NCBI RefSeq assembly: GCF_026540895.1
Contig: NZ_JALNUR010000003.1
Coordinates: forward strand, 124,001-188,000
Direction of reading: 5' to 3'
DNA length: 64,000 bases
From: Sphingomonas sp. GM_Shp_1
Lineage (GTDB): Bacteria > Pseudomonadota > Alphaproteobacteria > Sphingomonadales > Sphingomonadaceae
Below the pieces are notes generated by a model. The model did not search any database. It worked only from the letters and a program-made list of their open reading frames with translations, and was not told the DNA's origin. This document shows, piece after piece, positions 51,831-63,290 of this stretch. Every line of letters starts with the position of its first letter. The stretch's first letter is position 1. The translations under genes and the position numbers were made by a program.

Positions 51831-52813
51831 CCCCCGAACTCGCCGCCCGTTTCGCGCGCATCGCGCTGGGCCATGTGACGCGCGAATATCCGCACAAGGC
51901 GGACCATGTCTATGTCGGCGACGACGACCTCTATAGCCCGCGCCGCGTCCATCCGATCTTCTATGGCAGCTATGACTGGCATAGCTGTGTCCATGGCTAT
52001 TGGCTGCTGACGCGGATACGCCGCCTCTATCCCGATATCGCCGAAGTCGGTGCGATCGATGCCCTGTTCGCCGAGGCGCTGACGCCGGAGAAGGTCGAGG
52101 CCGAACGCGCCTATCTGGATCGGCCGGATTCGCGGGGGTTCGAGCGGCCCTATGGCTGGGGCTGGCTGCTGATGCTGGCCAGCGAACTGGCCGTGGCGGA
52201 CAGCCCCCATGCGGCGACGCTTCGCCCCTTGGCGGAGGCCTTCGCCGCGCGGTGGCGGGACTATCTGCCGGTGCTGACCTATCCGGTGCGGGTCGGCACC
52301 CATGCCAACACCGCCTTCGCGCTGGTGCTGATCGACCGCTATGCGCGGGTGATGGGGGATGAGAGCCTGCGAAGCCTGATGGCCGCGCGCGCCAAGGCCT
52401 GGTTCGGGGAAGACCGAGCCGCCCAGGCCTGGGAACCGAGTGGACAGGACTTTCTCTCCCCGGTCCTGATCGAGGCGATGGCGATGCAGCGCTTGTTGCC
52501 GCCGGAGGACTTCGCGACCTGGTTCGCGGATTTCCTGCCCGCCCTGGCGGATGGACGACCCGAAACGCTGTTCACCCCGGCGCGGGTCAGCGACCGGAGC
52601 GACGGGCAGATCGCCCATCTCGATGGCCTGAACCTCAGCCGCGCCTGGGCGATGCGGAGCCTCGGGCCTGCCCTATCGGGGTCCGTCGCGACGCTGCTGG
52701 ACGATAGCGCCGCCCGCCATATCGACGCCGCGCTGGATGCGGTGGCGGGGGATTATATGGGCGAGCATTGGCTGGCGAGCTTCGCCACGCTCGCGATGAC
52801 GGGCGTGGATTGA
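51827..52813 (+). CDS. DUF2891 protein of unknown function in the 5-oxoproline locus
   Basis: 328 residues, soluble and probably cytoplasmic (no signal peptide). It is mostly helical with aromatic and His-rich conserved blocks: HPIFYGSYDWHSCVHGYWLL, FERPYGWGWLLMLASELAVA, RVGTHANTAFALVLIDRYAR and DFLSPVLIEAMAMQRLLPPE. This resembles alpha/alpha-barrel enzymes in rhythm, with His and Asp in the SYDWHSCVH block as possible catalytic or metal residues. DUF2891 has no known reaction. Coupling to DUF979 and opposition to 5-oxoprolinase suggest action on pyroglutamyl compounds, for example releasing 5-oxoproline. That role is inference. Confidence 0.82.
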   Translation: MTPELAARFARIALGHVTREYPHKADHVYVGDDDLYSPRRVHPIFYGSYDWHSCVHGYWLLTRIRRLYPDIAEVGAIDALFAEALTPEKVEAERAYLDRPDSRGFERPYGWGWLLMLASELAVADSPHAATLRPLAEAFAARWRDYLPVLTYPVRVGTHANTAFALVLIDRYARVMGDESLRSLMAARAKAWFGEDRAAQAWEPSGQDFLSPVLIEAMAMQRLLPPEDFATWFADFLPALADGRPETLFTPARVSDRSDGQIAHLDGLNLSRAWAMRSLGPALSGSVATLLDDSAARHIDAALDAVAGDYMGEHWLASFATLAMTGVD

Positions 52814-52815
52814 CG

Positions 52816-52845
52816 CCGTTCCTCCTCGGTCAAGGTGAGGAACGG
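52816..52845. terminator. Stem-loop between convergent DUF2891 and SDR genes
   Basis: CCGTTCCTC (52816-52824) and GAGGAACGG (52837-52845) form a perfect 9-base stem with a 12-base loop in the short gap between two converging genes. There is no T run, so it may act as a Rho-assisted or mRNA-end structure. Confidence 0.45.
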
Positions 52846-52865
52846 GTCGGCGTCGCGGTGAGCCC

Positions 52866-53867
52866 CTACGGAAATCCCGCGCCGCCATGCGCGCCGACGG
52901 CGGTGCCGGTCGAATAGGTGGTTTCGCCCGAGGCCAGGGTCACGAACAGCGCCGCCAGTTCGGCGGGCTGTCCGGCACGGCCGAGCGGGGTGTCCTGCCC
53001 GAATTCGTGCATCTTGCCGGGAAGCTGCCCGCCCGCGACCTGAAGCGGGGTCCAGATCGGGCCGGGGGAGACGGCGTTGACCCTGATGCCCTTCTTGGCG
53101 AGCTGCTTGGCCATGCCGCGGGTCAGGTTCTGGATCGCCGCCTTGGTCGAGGCATAGTCGATCAGATCCTCGCCCGGATCATAGGAATTCTGCGAGATGG
53201 TGTTGATGATCACCGACCCTGGCGGCATCGATGGGATCGCCGCCTTAGAAAAGCGGAAAACATGGAACACGTTGGTCTCGTAGGTTCGGACGAACTGCTC
53301 GTCGCTGATCTCCAGGATATCCGCCTTGGACTGTTGATAGGCGGCATTGTTGACCAGCAGATCGAGCCCGCCGAGCTGTGCGATCGCCTTGCGGACCGTG
53401 TCTTCGCACGCCTTCTGCGTCCGGATGTCGGCGGGGAGCAGCACCGCCTTGCGCCCCGCCTGACGGATCAGGTCGGCGACCTCGCGCGCGTCGGGCTCCT
53501 CGCTGGGGTGATAGTTGATCGCGACGTCGGCGCCTTCGCGGGCGAAGGCGATGGCGGCGGCGCGGCCGATGCCGCTGTCGCCGCCGGTCAGCAGCGCCCT
53601 GCGACCGGTCAGCTTGCCCGATCCGCGATAGCTGGTTTCGCCATGATCGGGCCGGGGCGTCATCTTGCTGGCCAAAGCGGGCCAGGGCTGGCGCTGTTCG
53701 GGGAAAGGCGTGCGGGTATAGGCGCTGCGGGGATCGCGCAGGCTGGGGGTGGTCCCCTGGGCGGTGCCACCGGCCTGCGCGATCGCGGCGCCCGGGCTGG
53801 CGGCTGCGGCGAGCCCGAGGGCGGCACCGCCGAGCACGCTGCGGCGGGAGGTGTCGACGTCGCTCAT
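52866..53867 (-). CDS. Tat-exported SDR-family oxidoreductase
   Basis: 333 residues. A Tat-type signal (TSRRSVLGGAALGLAAAASP) precedes a short linker (PFPEQRQPWPALASKM) and a classical SDR domain: ALLTGGDSGIGRAAAIAFAR (NAD(P) site), LDLLVNNAAYQQSKAD, catalytic Ser in NTISQNSYDP and the YASTK Tyr-Lys pair. The linker and MTPRPDHGETSY text match the YghA/GSP39 stress-linked SDR group. A Tat signal on an NAD(P)-dependent enzyme is common in this group but puzzling, since the periplasm lacks the cofactor; it is exported folded with cofactor. It is 29 bases downstream of a PNPOx-like gene. Confidence 0.9.
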   Translation of the reverse strand: MSDVDTSRRSVLGGAALGLAAAASPGAAIAQAGGTAQGTTPSLRDPRSAYTRTPFPEQRQPWPALASKMTPRPDHGETSYRGSGKLTGRRALLTGGDSGIGRAAAIAFAREGADVAINYHPSEEPDAREVADLIRQAGRKAVLLPADIRTQKACEDTVRKAIAQLGGLDLLVNNAAYQQSKADILEISDEQFVRTYETNVFHVFRFSKAAIPSMPPGSVIINTISQNSYDPGEDLIDYASTKAAIQNLTRGMAKQLAKKGIRVNAVSPGPIWTPLQVAGGQLPGKMHEFGQDTPLGRAGQPAELAALFVTLASGETTYSTGTAVGAHGGAGFP

Positions 53868-53896
53868 ATCATATCCCCTGTTCGGATAAATGGAGG

Positions 53897-54331
53897 TCAG
53901 GCGGCCACTTCACCCTCTTCGCCGCCGTCCCAATAGCGGATGCGTTCGGCATGAACCTGGATCATCACCACGCCCGGGGTATCGATCCCGTCGGGAAAGT
54001 AGCGGTCGAGATCCTTGGTCCAATGCTCCTCGAACCGCGCCCGATCCTGGATCAGCGAGGCGCGCCCCTCGATCGCGATGAACAGCGGCGGGCCGCCCAG
54101 CATCCCGGCCGCGCCGGTATAGCTGAGCATCACTTCGGGCTGTGCCCGGATCTCGGCGATCTTGCGCGAATGGTCATAGGCGAAGAAATAGCTGTCGCCG
54201 TCATAGTCCACATCGCCATTGTTGCTCATCGGGCGGGCGGTGATCCCGCCGGTCGCAGAGTGGGTGCCGAGCATCGCGAAGTCGAGCTTCGCCATCTTCT
54301 TGGACAGGTCCGATAGCGTCCATTGCGCCAT
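53897..54331 (-). CDS. Pyridoxamine 5'-phosphate oxidase-fold general stress protein
   Basis: 144 residues. LSKKMAKLDFAMLGTHSATG, ARPMSNNGDVDYDGDSYFFA and VMLSYTGAAGMLGGPPLFIA, followed by a Trp-Asp-Gly C-terminus, fit the split-barrel flavin-binding family called general stress protein 26. Members bind FMN/FAD; a reaction is not established. AGGAGA eight bases upstream fixes ATG 54331. The SDR gene follows on the same strand, so both are probably induced together under stress. Confidence 0.88.
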   Translation of the reverse strand: MAQWTLSDLSKKMAKLDFAMLGTHSATGGITARPMSNNGDVDYDGDSYFFAYDHSRKIAEIRAQPEVMLSYTGAAGMLGGPPLFIAIEGRASLIQDRARFEEHWTKDLDRYFPDGIDTPGVVMIQVHAERIRYWDGGEEGEVAA

Positions 54332-54442
54332 GCGCTTGTTCTCCTGTCGGTGATGTCGAGCATGGCGAAGTGCCAACCCCATGAATCTCCGATGGAACTG
54401 CAACGGGCGGATACGGCTATGGTTCATTTGCGGTTGACCGGA

Positions 54443-54467
54443 GGAACCGCGCGACTGTCATGCCGTT
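54443..54467 (+). promoter_or_regulatory. EcfG-type general stress promoter before exoD-like gene
   Basis: GGAAC (54443-54447), 16 bases and CGTT (54464-54467) match the alphaproteobacterial general stress sigma factor EcfG consensus. The start site would fall near 54474, 2 bases before ATG 54476, so the mRNA may be leaderless. Confidence 0.6.
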
Positions 54468-54475
54468 TGCCCGTC

Positions 54476-55069
54476 ATGACAGATGGGCCCAGCAGCATCG
54501 GTGATATCCTGTCCACGCTGGACGATCTGGCCAAGGATGATGACCGCGTCTCATTGGGTGACGTGATCGAGGCGTTCGGGAACCGATCGTTCGGGCCGTT
54601 CCTGCTGCTGCCCGCGCTGATCGATATATCGCCGGTCGGTTCGATCCCCGGCCTGCCGTCCCTATTGGCGGTCGTCATCAGCCTGGTCGCGGTGCAACTG
54701 GCGCTCGGGCGGCGGCATTTGTGGTTACCCGAATTCCTGAAGCGGCGCTCCATCGGCAGCGACAAGGTGCGCAAGGCGGTGAACAAGGCGCACAAGCCCG
54801 CCGCCTGGGCGGACCGCTGGTTCCACGGACGGCTTCCGGCGCTGACCCATGGGCCGTTCCCGCGCATTGCGGCGGTCGCCTGCATCATCCTGGCGCTGAC
54901 CGTGCCGCCGCTGGAGCTACTGCCGCTCGCGACCACTGCGCCGATGGCGGCGATCGCCACCTTCGGCCTGGCGTTGATGGTGCGCGACGGATTGGTGGTG
55001 ATCGTCGCGCTCGCCCTGGCGGTCGGCGCGGTGGCGGTCGGGATCGGGTTGGCCGTCAGCAAATTATAG
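54476..55069 (+). CDS. ExoD-family membrane protein
   Basis: 197 residues. SSIGDILSTLDDLAKDD, VIEAFGNRSFGPFLLLPALI and ISPVGSIPGLPSLLAVVISL are the ExoD (PF06055) signature, followed by about four membrane helices. ExoD affects exopolysaccharide production and alkaline or stress resistance in rhizobia; its reaction is unknown. ATG 54476 matches the family start; an in-frame ATG at 54419 would add 19 residues but lies upstream of the EcfG-type promoter. Stress control is inferred. Confidence 0.82.
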   Translation: MTDGPSSIGDILSTLDDLAKDDDRVSLGDVIEAFGNRSFGPFLLLPALIDISPVGSIPGLPSLLAVVISLVAVQLALGRRHLWLPEFLKRRSIGSDKVRKAVNKAHKPAAWADRWFHGRLPALTHGPFPRIAAVACIILALTVPPLELLPLATTAPMAAIATFGLALMVRDGLVVIVALALAVGAVAVGIGLAVSKL

Positions 55070-55093
55070 GCGGCCCTCGACGGGATCAGGGGA

Positions 55094-57520
55094 TCACGGG
55101 GCCGGGGCGACGTGCTTCGGCTTGACGTACCGGTCGAGCCAGTCGGTCATCTGCCACAACGTCTCTTCAGTCGATTCCAGCGCGCGATAGCCATGTGGTT
55201 CGTTGGGCAGGACGACATAGCGCACCGTCGCGCCATTGCCCTTCAACGCGGCATACATGCGCTCCGACTGGATGGGGAAGGTGCCGCTATTGTCGTCGGC
55301 CCCGCCATGGATCAGCAGGATGGGCGCCTTGATCCGGTCGGCATAGGTGAAGGGGCTCATCTTCGTATAGGTGTCGGTCGCCTGCCAATAGGTGCGCTGC
55401 TCCGCCTGGAAGCCGAAGGGGGTGAGGGTGCGATTATATGCCCCCGACCGCGCGATCCCCGCCCGGAACAGGTCGGTATGCGCCAGCAGATTGGCGGTCA
55501 TGAACGCGCCATAGCTATGGCCGCCGACCGCGATGCGGCTCCGGTCGGCCACGCCCAGCTTGACCACCGCTTCGACCGCCGCCTGCGCATCCTCCTGAAG
55601 CTGTTTGACATAGGTGTCGTTCGCCTCCGCCCCGCCTTCGCCGATGATCGGCATGGCCGGGTCGTCGAGCACGGCATAGCCCTGGGTCAACAGGAACAAG
55701 TGGCTGATCCCGCGCGGACGAACGAAGCGGTTGCCCTGATCCACCGTCTGGCCCGCGACCTTCGCATCGGTATATTCCGCCGGATAGGCCCAGAGCAAAG
55801 TCGGCAGCGGTCCGTCCCGCTTCGCATCATAGCCCGCAGGCAGATAGAGCGATCCCGACAGCGGCAGGCCATCGGCGCGGTTATAGGTGATGGTCCGCTG
55901 CGTCGCGCCCGCGAACACCGGGGCGGGATCGGCGAAATTTGTGACCGGCTTGGCGCCGCCGCCCTTGATACTGCGGATCATGTAATTGGGGGGCAGCTTG
56001 GCGCTTTCGCGGCGGGTCAGGATGCGGCCCGACTTGTCGTCGAGCAGCGCGACCACGCTTTCGTAATAGGGCGCCTTGGCGCTCCACAGCCGCTTCTGTT
56101 CGCCGCCGCCGGTCAAGGCCATGGTGGCGAGGAAGGGGAAGGCGCCCGCATTGGTCGCGCCTTCGCCGGTGACATAGACGCCGTCATGCTTCGGGGTGAA
56201 GCGCATCACCTGCTTGCCCGCCCCATTCTCCTCCAGCATCGGGCGGCCCGGATCGCCATATTGGTCCTGATAATTGCGGGTCAGCACCGGCCGCGCCACG
56301 CCCGGTCGGCCCGGCGCGATCGCCAGCCGATGTTCGGTCCGCGAACGCCATTCGCGGTCGACCACCAGCGCGAAGCCGTCATCGCCCCACCATGTCGCGG
56401 CATAGCGGGCGGGCATCCGCGCCAGTTCGACCGGCTCGGCGGTGAAGGGCGCGGCCTGCATCATCAGACTGTCGTGATAGGCGATCCTGACGCGGGGATT
56501 GCCACCATCCAGCGCCTCCGCCCAGAACAGGGTCGCAGGCGCGTCGGCGCGCCATTCGGCCTCGCGCGGACCCTTGACCGTCGCGTCGAAATCGACCGGC
56601 AGGTCATCGGCGAGCGGACGGTCGACCAGCGTCTTCACCGCCTGTCCGTCGATGGTCGACACCGCGATCTCGGTCGGGAAGAAGCGCGCGGGCAGCAGAT
56701 AGGAATAGGGCTGCTTGAGCCGCTCGGTCAGCAGATAGCGGCCGTCGGGCGACACGCTGAAGTCGGTGATCAGGCCGGGCGTGCCGATCGGGCGGGCGGT
56801 GCCGTCCAGATCGATCCGGACGAGCTGGCCGGTGAAGTAATAGTCGAACAGCGCCTCGTCATGCGCGTCGCCCAGCAGATCCTCATAGGTCCGCGCGGCG
56901 GAGCGGCGACCACTGCTCTCCTGCACGATCGGGCCGGTCGGCGTGGTATCGGCGACCGGCGGAGCGCCCCGGTTTGCGACCACCGTATAGGCGATCAGCG
57001 ACCGGCTGTCGGGTGTCCAGACGAAGGGCGTGCCGAACGTGCCGTTGAGCCCCGTGGCGACGGCGCGTGCGCGACCGTCGCGCTCGGCGATCCAGAGCGA
57101 CAGACCATCGGGCGCTTGCGCATAGAAGGCCAGACGGCTTCCGTCCGGCGACCAGCCCGGCGCGGCGAAACGGGCGCCCGCGGGCAGCTTGACCTCGACC
57201 GTTCGGCCGGTGCCGACATCCTTGAAGCTCAACGCGTTCAGCCACTGGACGCGGACCTCCGCCTGACCGTTGGTGGCGGGATCGATGCGATAGCCCGCCA
57301 GGCGCAGGATGGGCTTGGACAGATTGGCGATGGAGGGCAGGCTCTCGCGTCCCAATATCGCCAGCGTGCGGTGATCGGGGCTGACCGCGACGGCAGGGGT
57401 AGGGGGCGTTTCCAGCGCCTTCGCGATCGCGTCCGGGGCGCGGTGATAGCCCGTGCCAGGCGTCTGGGCATGGGCGGTGGTGGCCATAAGGACGGCCACC
57501 AGGCAAACTCCGACGCGCAT
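55094..57520 (-). CDS. S9D-family serine peptidase (glutamyl endopeptidase-like)
   Basis: 808 residues with a signal peptide (ending TTAHAQ). The N-terminal part is a beta-propeller gate (SPDHRTLAILGRESLPSIAN, GWSPDGSRLAFYAQAPD), the C-terminal part an alpha/beta hydrolase with catalytic Ser in AVGGHSYGAFMTANLLAHTD, Asp in LLIHGGADDNSGTFPIQ and His in VLPNEPHGYRALESTEE. SGAYNRTLTPFGFQAEQRTY is strikingly like the plant chloroplast glutamyl endopeptidase (S9D). It would trim oligopeptides in the periplasm, cutting after Glu. Convergent with exoD. Confidence 0.9.
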   Translation of the reverse strand: MRVGVCLVAVLMATTAHAQTPGTGYHRAPDAIAKALETPPTPAVAVSPDHRTLAILGRESLPSIANLSKPILRLAGYRIDPATNGQAEVRVQWLNALSFKDVGTGRTVEVKLPAGARFAAPGWSPDGSRLAFYAQAPDGLSLWIAERDGRARAVATGLNGTFGTPFVWTPDSRSLIAYTVVANRGAPPVADTTPTGPIVQESSGRRSAARTYEDLLGDAHDEALFDYYFTGQLVRIDLDGTARPIGTPGLITDFSVSPDGRYLLTERLKQPYSYLLPARFFPTEIAVSTIDGQAVKTLVDRPLADDLPVDFDATVKGPREAEWRADAPATLFWAEALDGGNPRVRIAYHDSLMMQAAPFTAEPVELARMPARYAATWWGDDGFALVVDREWRSRTEHRLAIAPGRPGVARPVLTRNYQDQYGDPGRPMLEENGAGKQVMRFTPKHDGVYVTGEGATNAGAFPFLATMALTGGGEQKRLWSAKAPYYESVVALLDDKSGRILTRRESAKLPPNYMIRSIKGGGAKPVTNFADPAPVFAGATQRTITYNRADGLPLSGSLYLPAGYDAKRDGPLPTLLWAYPAEYTDAKVAGQTVDQGNRFVRPRGISHLFLLTQGYAVLDDPAMPIIGEGGAEANDTYVKQLQEDAQAAVEAVVKLGVADRSRIAVGGHSYGAFMTANLLAHTDLFRAGIARSGAYNRTLTPFGFQAEQRTYWQATDTYTKMSPFTYADRIKAPILLIHGGADDNSGTFPIQSERMYAALKGNGATVRYVVLPNEPHGYRALESTEETLWQMTDWLDRYVKPKHVAPAP

Positions 57521-57568
57521 TCGTAACCCCTTGTTTCTTATGTACGAAGGGGTGTGGCACGTCCGGCC

Positions 57569-60257
<2,689 letters not shown>

Positions 60258-60283
60258 TCCATCCTACCTGCGTGACGGAAGAG

Positions 60284-60315
60284 GGGGTCGTGCCGACATG
60301 GTACGGCCCCTTTTT
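60284..60315 (+). terminator. Intrinsic terminator of katG
   Basis: GGGGTCGTGCC (60284-60294) and GGTACGGCCCC (60300-60310) form an 11-base stem with two G-U pairs and a 5-base loop, followed by five T residues, 27 bases after the katG stop. Confidence 0.88.
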
Positions 60316-60483
60316 CATGCCCGCGGGCCGCGATGTCATGCCCAAGACTTTGTTCCAAAACGGTTAAAACCAAATTCCTATCGGGCAGATAGAAATTGTT
60401 GATCCGAAGCCGACCGATCGCGCGTTAAGGCCGGACAAGCCCGCTACTTGGCAATAGGCGGGTCAGAACAAGGATTTCAGGGA
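60316..60483 (+). promoter_or_regulatory. Upstream region of the last receptor gene
   Basis: This 168-base gap contains an AT-rich tract from 60350 to 60405 with GGTTAAAACC and CTATC-GGGCA-GATAG small repeats, which probably mark the promoter and operator of the receptor. No gene or RNA is seen. Confidence 0.4.
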
Positions 60484-62934
60484 ATGACACAGGGCCGCAC
60501 CATCGCCCTTCTCGGGGTTTCGCTCCTCTCGCTGGTCGCGCAGACCGCCTATGCGCAGACCGCCACCTCTTCGCCGACGCAGCAGGGCCAGACGGAGGAT
60601 CAGGTCGCACAGACCGCGCCGACCGCCGGGGCCGCGACGACGGGCGACGAGGGCAACGACATCATCGTCACCGGCACGCGGACCGAGGGCCGAACCCGGC
60701 TGGACAGCGTATCGCCGGTCGACGTGCTGAGCGGCGCCAGCCTTCAGCGGCAGGGGACCACCGAACTGGCCTCCGCGCTGGCGGCGGTCGCTCCCTCGAT
60801 CGACTTCCCGCGCCCTTCGGCCAATGACGCGACCGACGCGATCCGGCCGGCGACGCTGCGTGGCCTGTCGCCCGACCAGACGCTGGTCCTGATCAACGGC
60901 ATTCGCGGTCACACTTCGGCCAATCTCAACACCAACGGCACGGTCGGACGCGGCTCGGCAGCGGTCGATCTCAACACCATCCCGACCGTCGCGCTCGACC
61001 GGATCGAGGTGCTGCGCGACGGCGCTTCGGCGCAATATGGCTCGGACGCGATCGCGGGCGTCGTCAACCTGCGGCTGCGCGAAGCCCGCTCGGGCGGCGG
61101 CGCGTCGGTGACCTATGGTTTCTACAACACACAGGTCGATACCGCCGCCAACAGCCGTCACGTCAATGGCGAGCCGGTGGTCACCGCCTCGGCCTGGCAG
61201 GGCATCGGTTTCGGCAGCGACGGCTTCATCACCGTCTCGGGCGAATATACCAAGCGCCAGCCGACCAACCGTGCCGATATCGACCGCCGCGTCACCCCCA
61301 ACCGCATCACCGGCCGCTATGGCGATCCCGAGGTCGAGCAGTTCACCGGCTTCGTCAATGCGGGCACCTCGCTGACCGACAATCTCAGCCTCTATGCCTT
61401 TGGCGGCTATCAGGACCGCGACACGCGCGGGGCGGCCTTCCCGCGCAACGCCAATGCCTCGACCACGCTGGCGGGTTATCCTAACGGCTTCCTGCCGATT
61501 ATCAACACCAAGACCAAGGATATCAATTCGGCGGTCGGGCTGCGGGGTGATTTCGGCGGCTATAATGTCGATCTGTCGTTCAGCTATGGCCGCAACACAG
61601 TCGACTTCCGGACGCTCAATTCGGCCAATTACGCCTATGGCGCGGCGACGCCGAAGAATTTCTATGACGGCCAGGTCGCCTATGACCAATATGTCGCCGG
61701 GCTGGACGTGACCCGCAAATTCGACGTGTTCCAGTCGCTGAACGTCGCCTTCGGCATCGAGGGGCGGCGCGAGGGCTACAAGATCTCGCCGGGCGAGCAG
61801 GCGTCCTACGGCTATCCGACCACCGGCGCGGTGGCGGGCGCATCGCCGGGCGCGCAGGGCTTTGGCGGGTTCAGCCCGGCCAACGCCACCAAGCGCGACC
61901 GTCACAGCGGCAGCATCTATCTGGATGTCGAGGCACAGGTCACCGACAAGTTGCTGATCGGCCTGGCCGGGCGCGGCGAGGATTATTCGGACTTCGGATC
62001 GACCGCGACGGGCAAGGTCTCGGCGCGCTATGATGTGACCGACTGGTTCGCTCTGCGCGGCACCGCCTCGACCGGCTTCCGCGCGCCGTCGCTGCAACAG
62101 CAATATTTCACCCAGATCGCCTCGGTCGTGACCAATGGCGTGCCGATCCTGACCGGCACCTTCCCCTCGGTCAGCAAGGTCGGGACGGCGCTGGGCGGTC
62201 TGCCGCTGGAGCCGGAAAAATCGACCAACCTGTCGGTCGGCACGGTGATCCGGGCGGGGGGCTTCGACCTGACGATCGACGCCTATCGCATCCATATCCG
62301 CAACCAGATCGGCCTGTCGGAGAATATCCAGGCATCGGCCAGCCCGCAGGTCGCGGCGCTGCTGTCGCCCTATAATGTCTCGGCGGCGCGCTTCTTCATC
62401 AATGGCCTGGCCAGCACCACCAAGGGCATCGACGCGGTGGCGCATTATCGCCTCCGCACCGAAAGCGCGGGCAGCTTCGACTTCACGCTGGCGGGCAACG
62501 TCAACACGATCGAGGTGACGCGCGTCCCCACCTCGACCGCGACGCTCAACCCCGCGCCGACGCTGTTCGCGCGCAGCCGCATCCTGACGCTGGAAGAGGG
62601 GACGCCGGGTGAGAAGGTCACCGGCACGATCGACTGGTCGCTGGACCAGTTGGGCGCGCTGGCCCGCGTGACCTATTATGGCAACGTCAACCAGCCGGGC
62701 ACGACCCCCGCCGCCGACGTGCTGACCGGCAATCGTGCGATCACCGACCTGGAACTCCGCTATACCGCGCGGAAGGGCGCGCAGATCGGGCTGGGCGTCA
62801 GCAACCTGTTCGACGTCTATCCCCGCGCGACGCCGATCGCGAACAACTCGACCGGCGTGCTGGGCTTCCCCTATTTCTCGCCCTTCGGGTTCAACGGGCG
62901 CTACGTCTATGCGCGGGCTGGCCTGAACTGGTGA
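60484..62934 (+). CDS. TonB-dependent outer-membrane receptor
   Basis: 816 residues from ATG 60484 (MTQGRTIALLGVSLL), which gives a signal peptide ending AYAQ; an upstream in-frame codon at 60448 would not. After a Gln/Thr-rich linker the motif NDIIVTGTRTEGRTRL leads to the plug: QRQGTTELASALAAVAPSID, LRGLSPDQTLVLINGIRGH and RIEVLRDGASAQYGSDAIAG. The latter three resemble the large sphingomonad and xanthomonad receptor group that imports carbohydrates or iron chelates. The barrel ends VYARAGLNW. Ligand unknown; neighbours give no hint. Confidence 0.92.
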   Translation: MTQGRTIALLGVSLLSLVAQTAYAQTATSSPTQQGQTEDQVAQTAPTAGAATTGDEGNDIIVTGTRTEGRTRLDSVSPVDVLSGASLQRQGTTELASALAAVAPSIDFPRPSANDATDAIRPATLRGLSPDQTLVLINGIRGHTSANLNTNGTVGRGSAAVDLNTIPTVALDRIEVLRDGASAQYGSDAIAGVVNLRLREARSGGGASVTYGFYNTQVDTAANSRHVNGEPVVTASAWQGIGFGSDGFITVSGEYTKRQPTNRADIDRRVTPNRITGRYGDPEVEQFTGFVNAGTSLTDNLSLYAFGGYQDRDTRGAAFPRNANASTTLAGYPNGFLPIINTKTKDINSAVGLRGDFGGYNVDLSFSYGRNTVDFRTLNSANYAYGAATPKNFYDGQVAYDQYVAGLDVTRKFDVFQSLNVAFGIEGRREGYKISPGEQASYGYPTTGAVAGASPGAQGFGGFSPANATKRDRHSGSIYLDVEAQVTDKLLIGLAGRGEDYSDFGSTATGKVSARYDVTDWFALRGTASTGFRAPSLQQQYFTQIASVVTNGVPILTGTFPSVSKVGTALGGLPLEPEKSTNLSVGTVIRAGGFDLTIDAYRIHIRNQIGLSENIQASASPQVAALLSPYNVSAARFFINGLASTTKGIDAVAHYRLRTESAGSFDFTLAGNVNTIEVTRVPTSTATLNPAPTLFARSRILTLEEGTPGEKVTGTIDWSLDQLGALARVTYYGNVNQPGTTPAADVLTGNRAITDLELRYTARKGAQIGLGVSNLFDVYPRATPIANNSTGVLGFPYFSPFGFNGRYVYARAGLNW

Positions 62935-62954
62935 GGCGGGCTTGAGCGAGGGGA

Positions 62955-62978
62955 GGGGGCGACCCGTCAGTCGTCCCC
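62955..62978. terminator. Stem-loop between convergent genes
   Basis: GGGGGCGAC (62955-62963) and GTCGTCCCC (62970-62978) pair over nine bases, including one G-U, with loop CCGTCA, 20 bases after the receptor stop and overlapping the end of the next gene. The tail TTCCTTCC-like text is a weak T tract. Confidence 0.4.
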
Positions 62979-63236
62979 TTCCTCCATCTCGCGGTCGATC
63001 TCATCCATGAAGTCGCGTGCGGCCTCGCGGTCGGCCTCGTCCTCGAAGGCGTCTTCCAGATCGGGGGCCGCGCCCAGCATATAGGCGAGGCACCACAGGG
63101 CGAAGCGACGCCCGCTATCGCGCTCCAGCCCGAATTGCAGCCGCAACCGTTCGATACCGGCGGTGAGCTGTTCGGGGGTTAGGTCGGCAATCTCTTCGGT
63201 GCCGAAGAAGCGGACGAGCAACTGATCGAAATCCAT
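62967..63236 (-). CDS. Small acidic protein of unknown function
   Basis: 89 residues, no signal peptide or membrane helix. The first half is helical (DLTPEQLTAGIERLRLQFG, then GRRFALWCLAYMLG), the second half is strongly acidic (DLEDAFEDEADREAARDFMD and EIDREMEEGDD), a probable amphipathic or charged helix. I do not recognise a family. It lies 54 bases downstream of the DUF1206 gene on the same strand and may be co-transcribed. Its charge suggests binding a basic partner, but that is speculation. Confidence 0.65.
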   Translation of the reverse strand: MDFDQLLVRFFGTEEIADLTPEQLTAGIERLRLQFGLERDSGRRFALWCLAYMLGAAPDLEDAFEDEADREAARDFMDEIDREMEEGDD

Positions 63237-63290
63237 GCCGCCTGATAGCCGAAGCGAGCCCCGCTCCCAAGGGGCCCCGCGCAGCGACCC

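Noticed and set aside
63237..63290. Terminator in the gap after DUF1206
   Set aside because: Only a 5-base GCCCC/GGGGC pairing and no T tract; co-transcription with the small acidic gene is equally likely.
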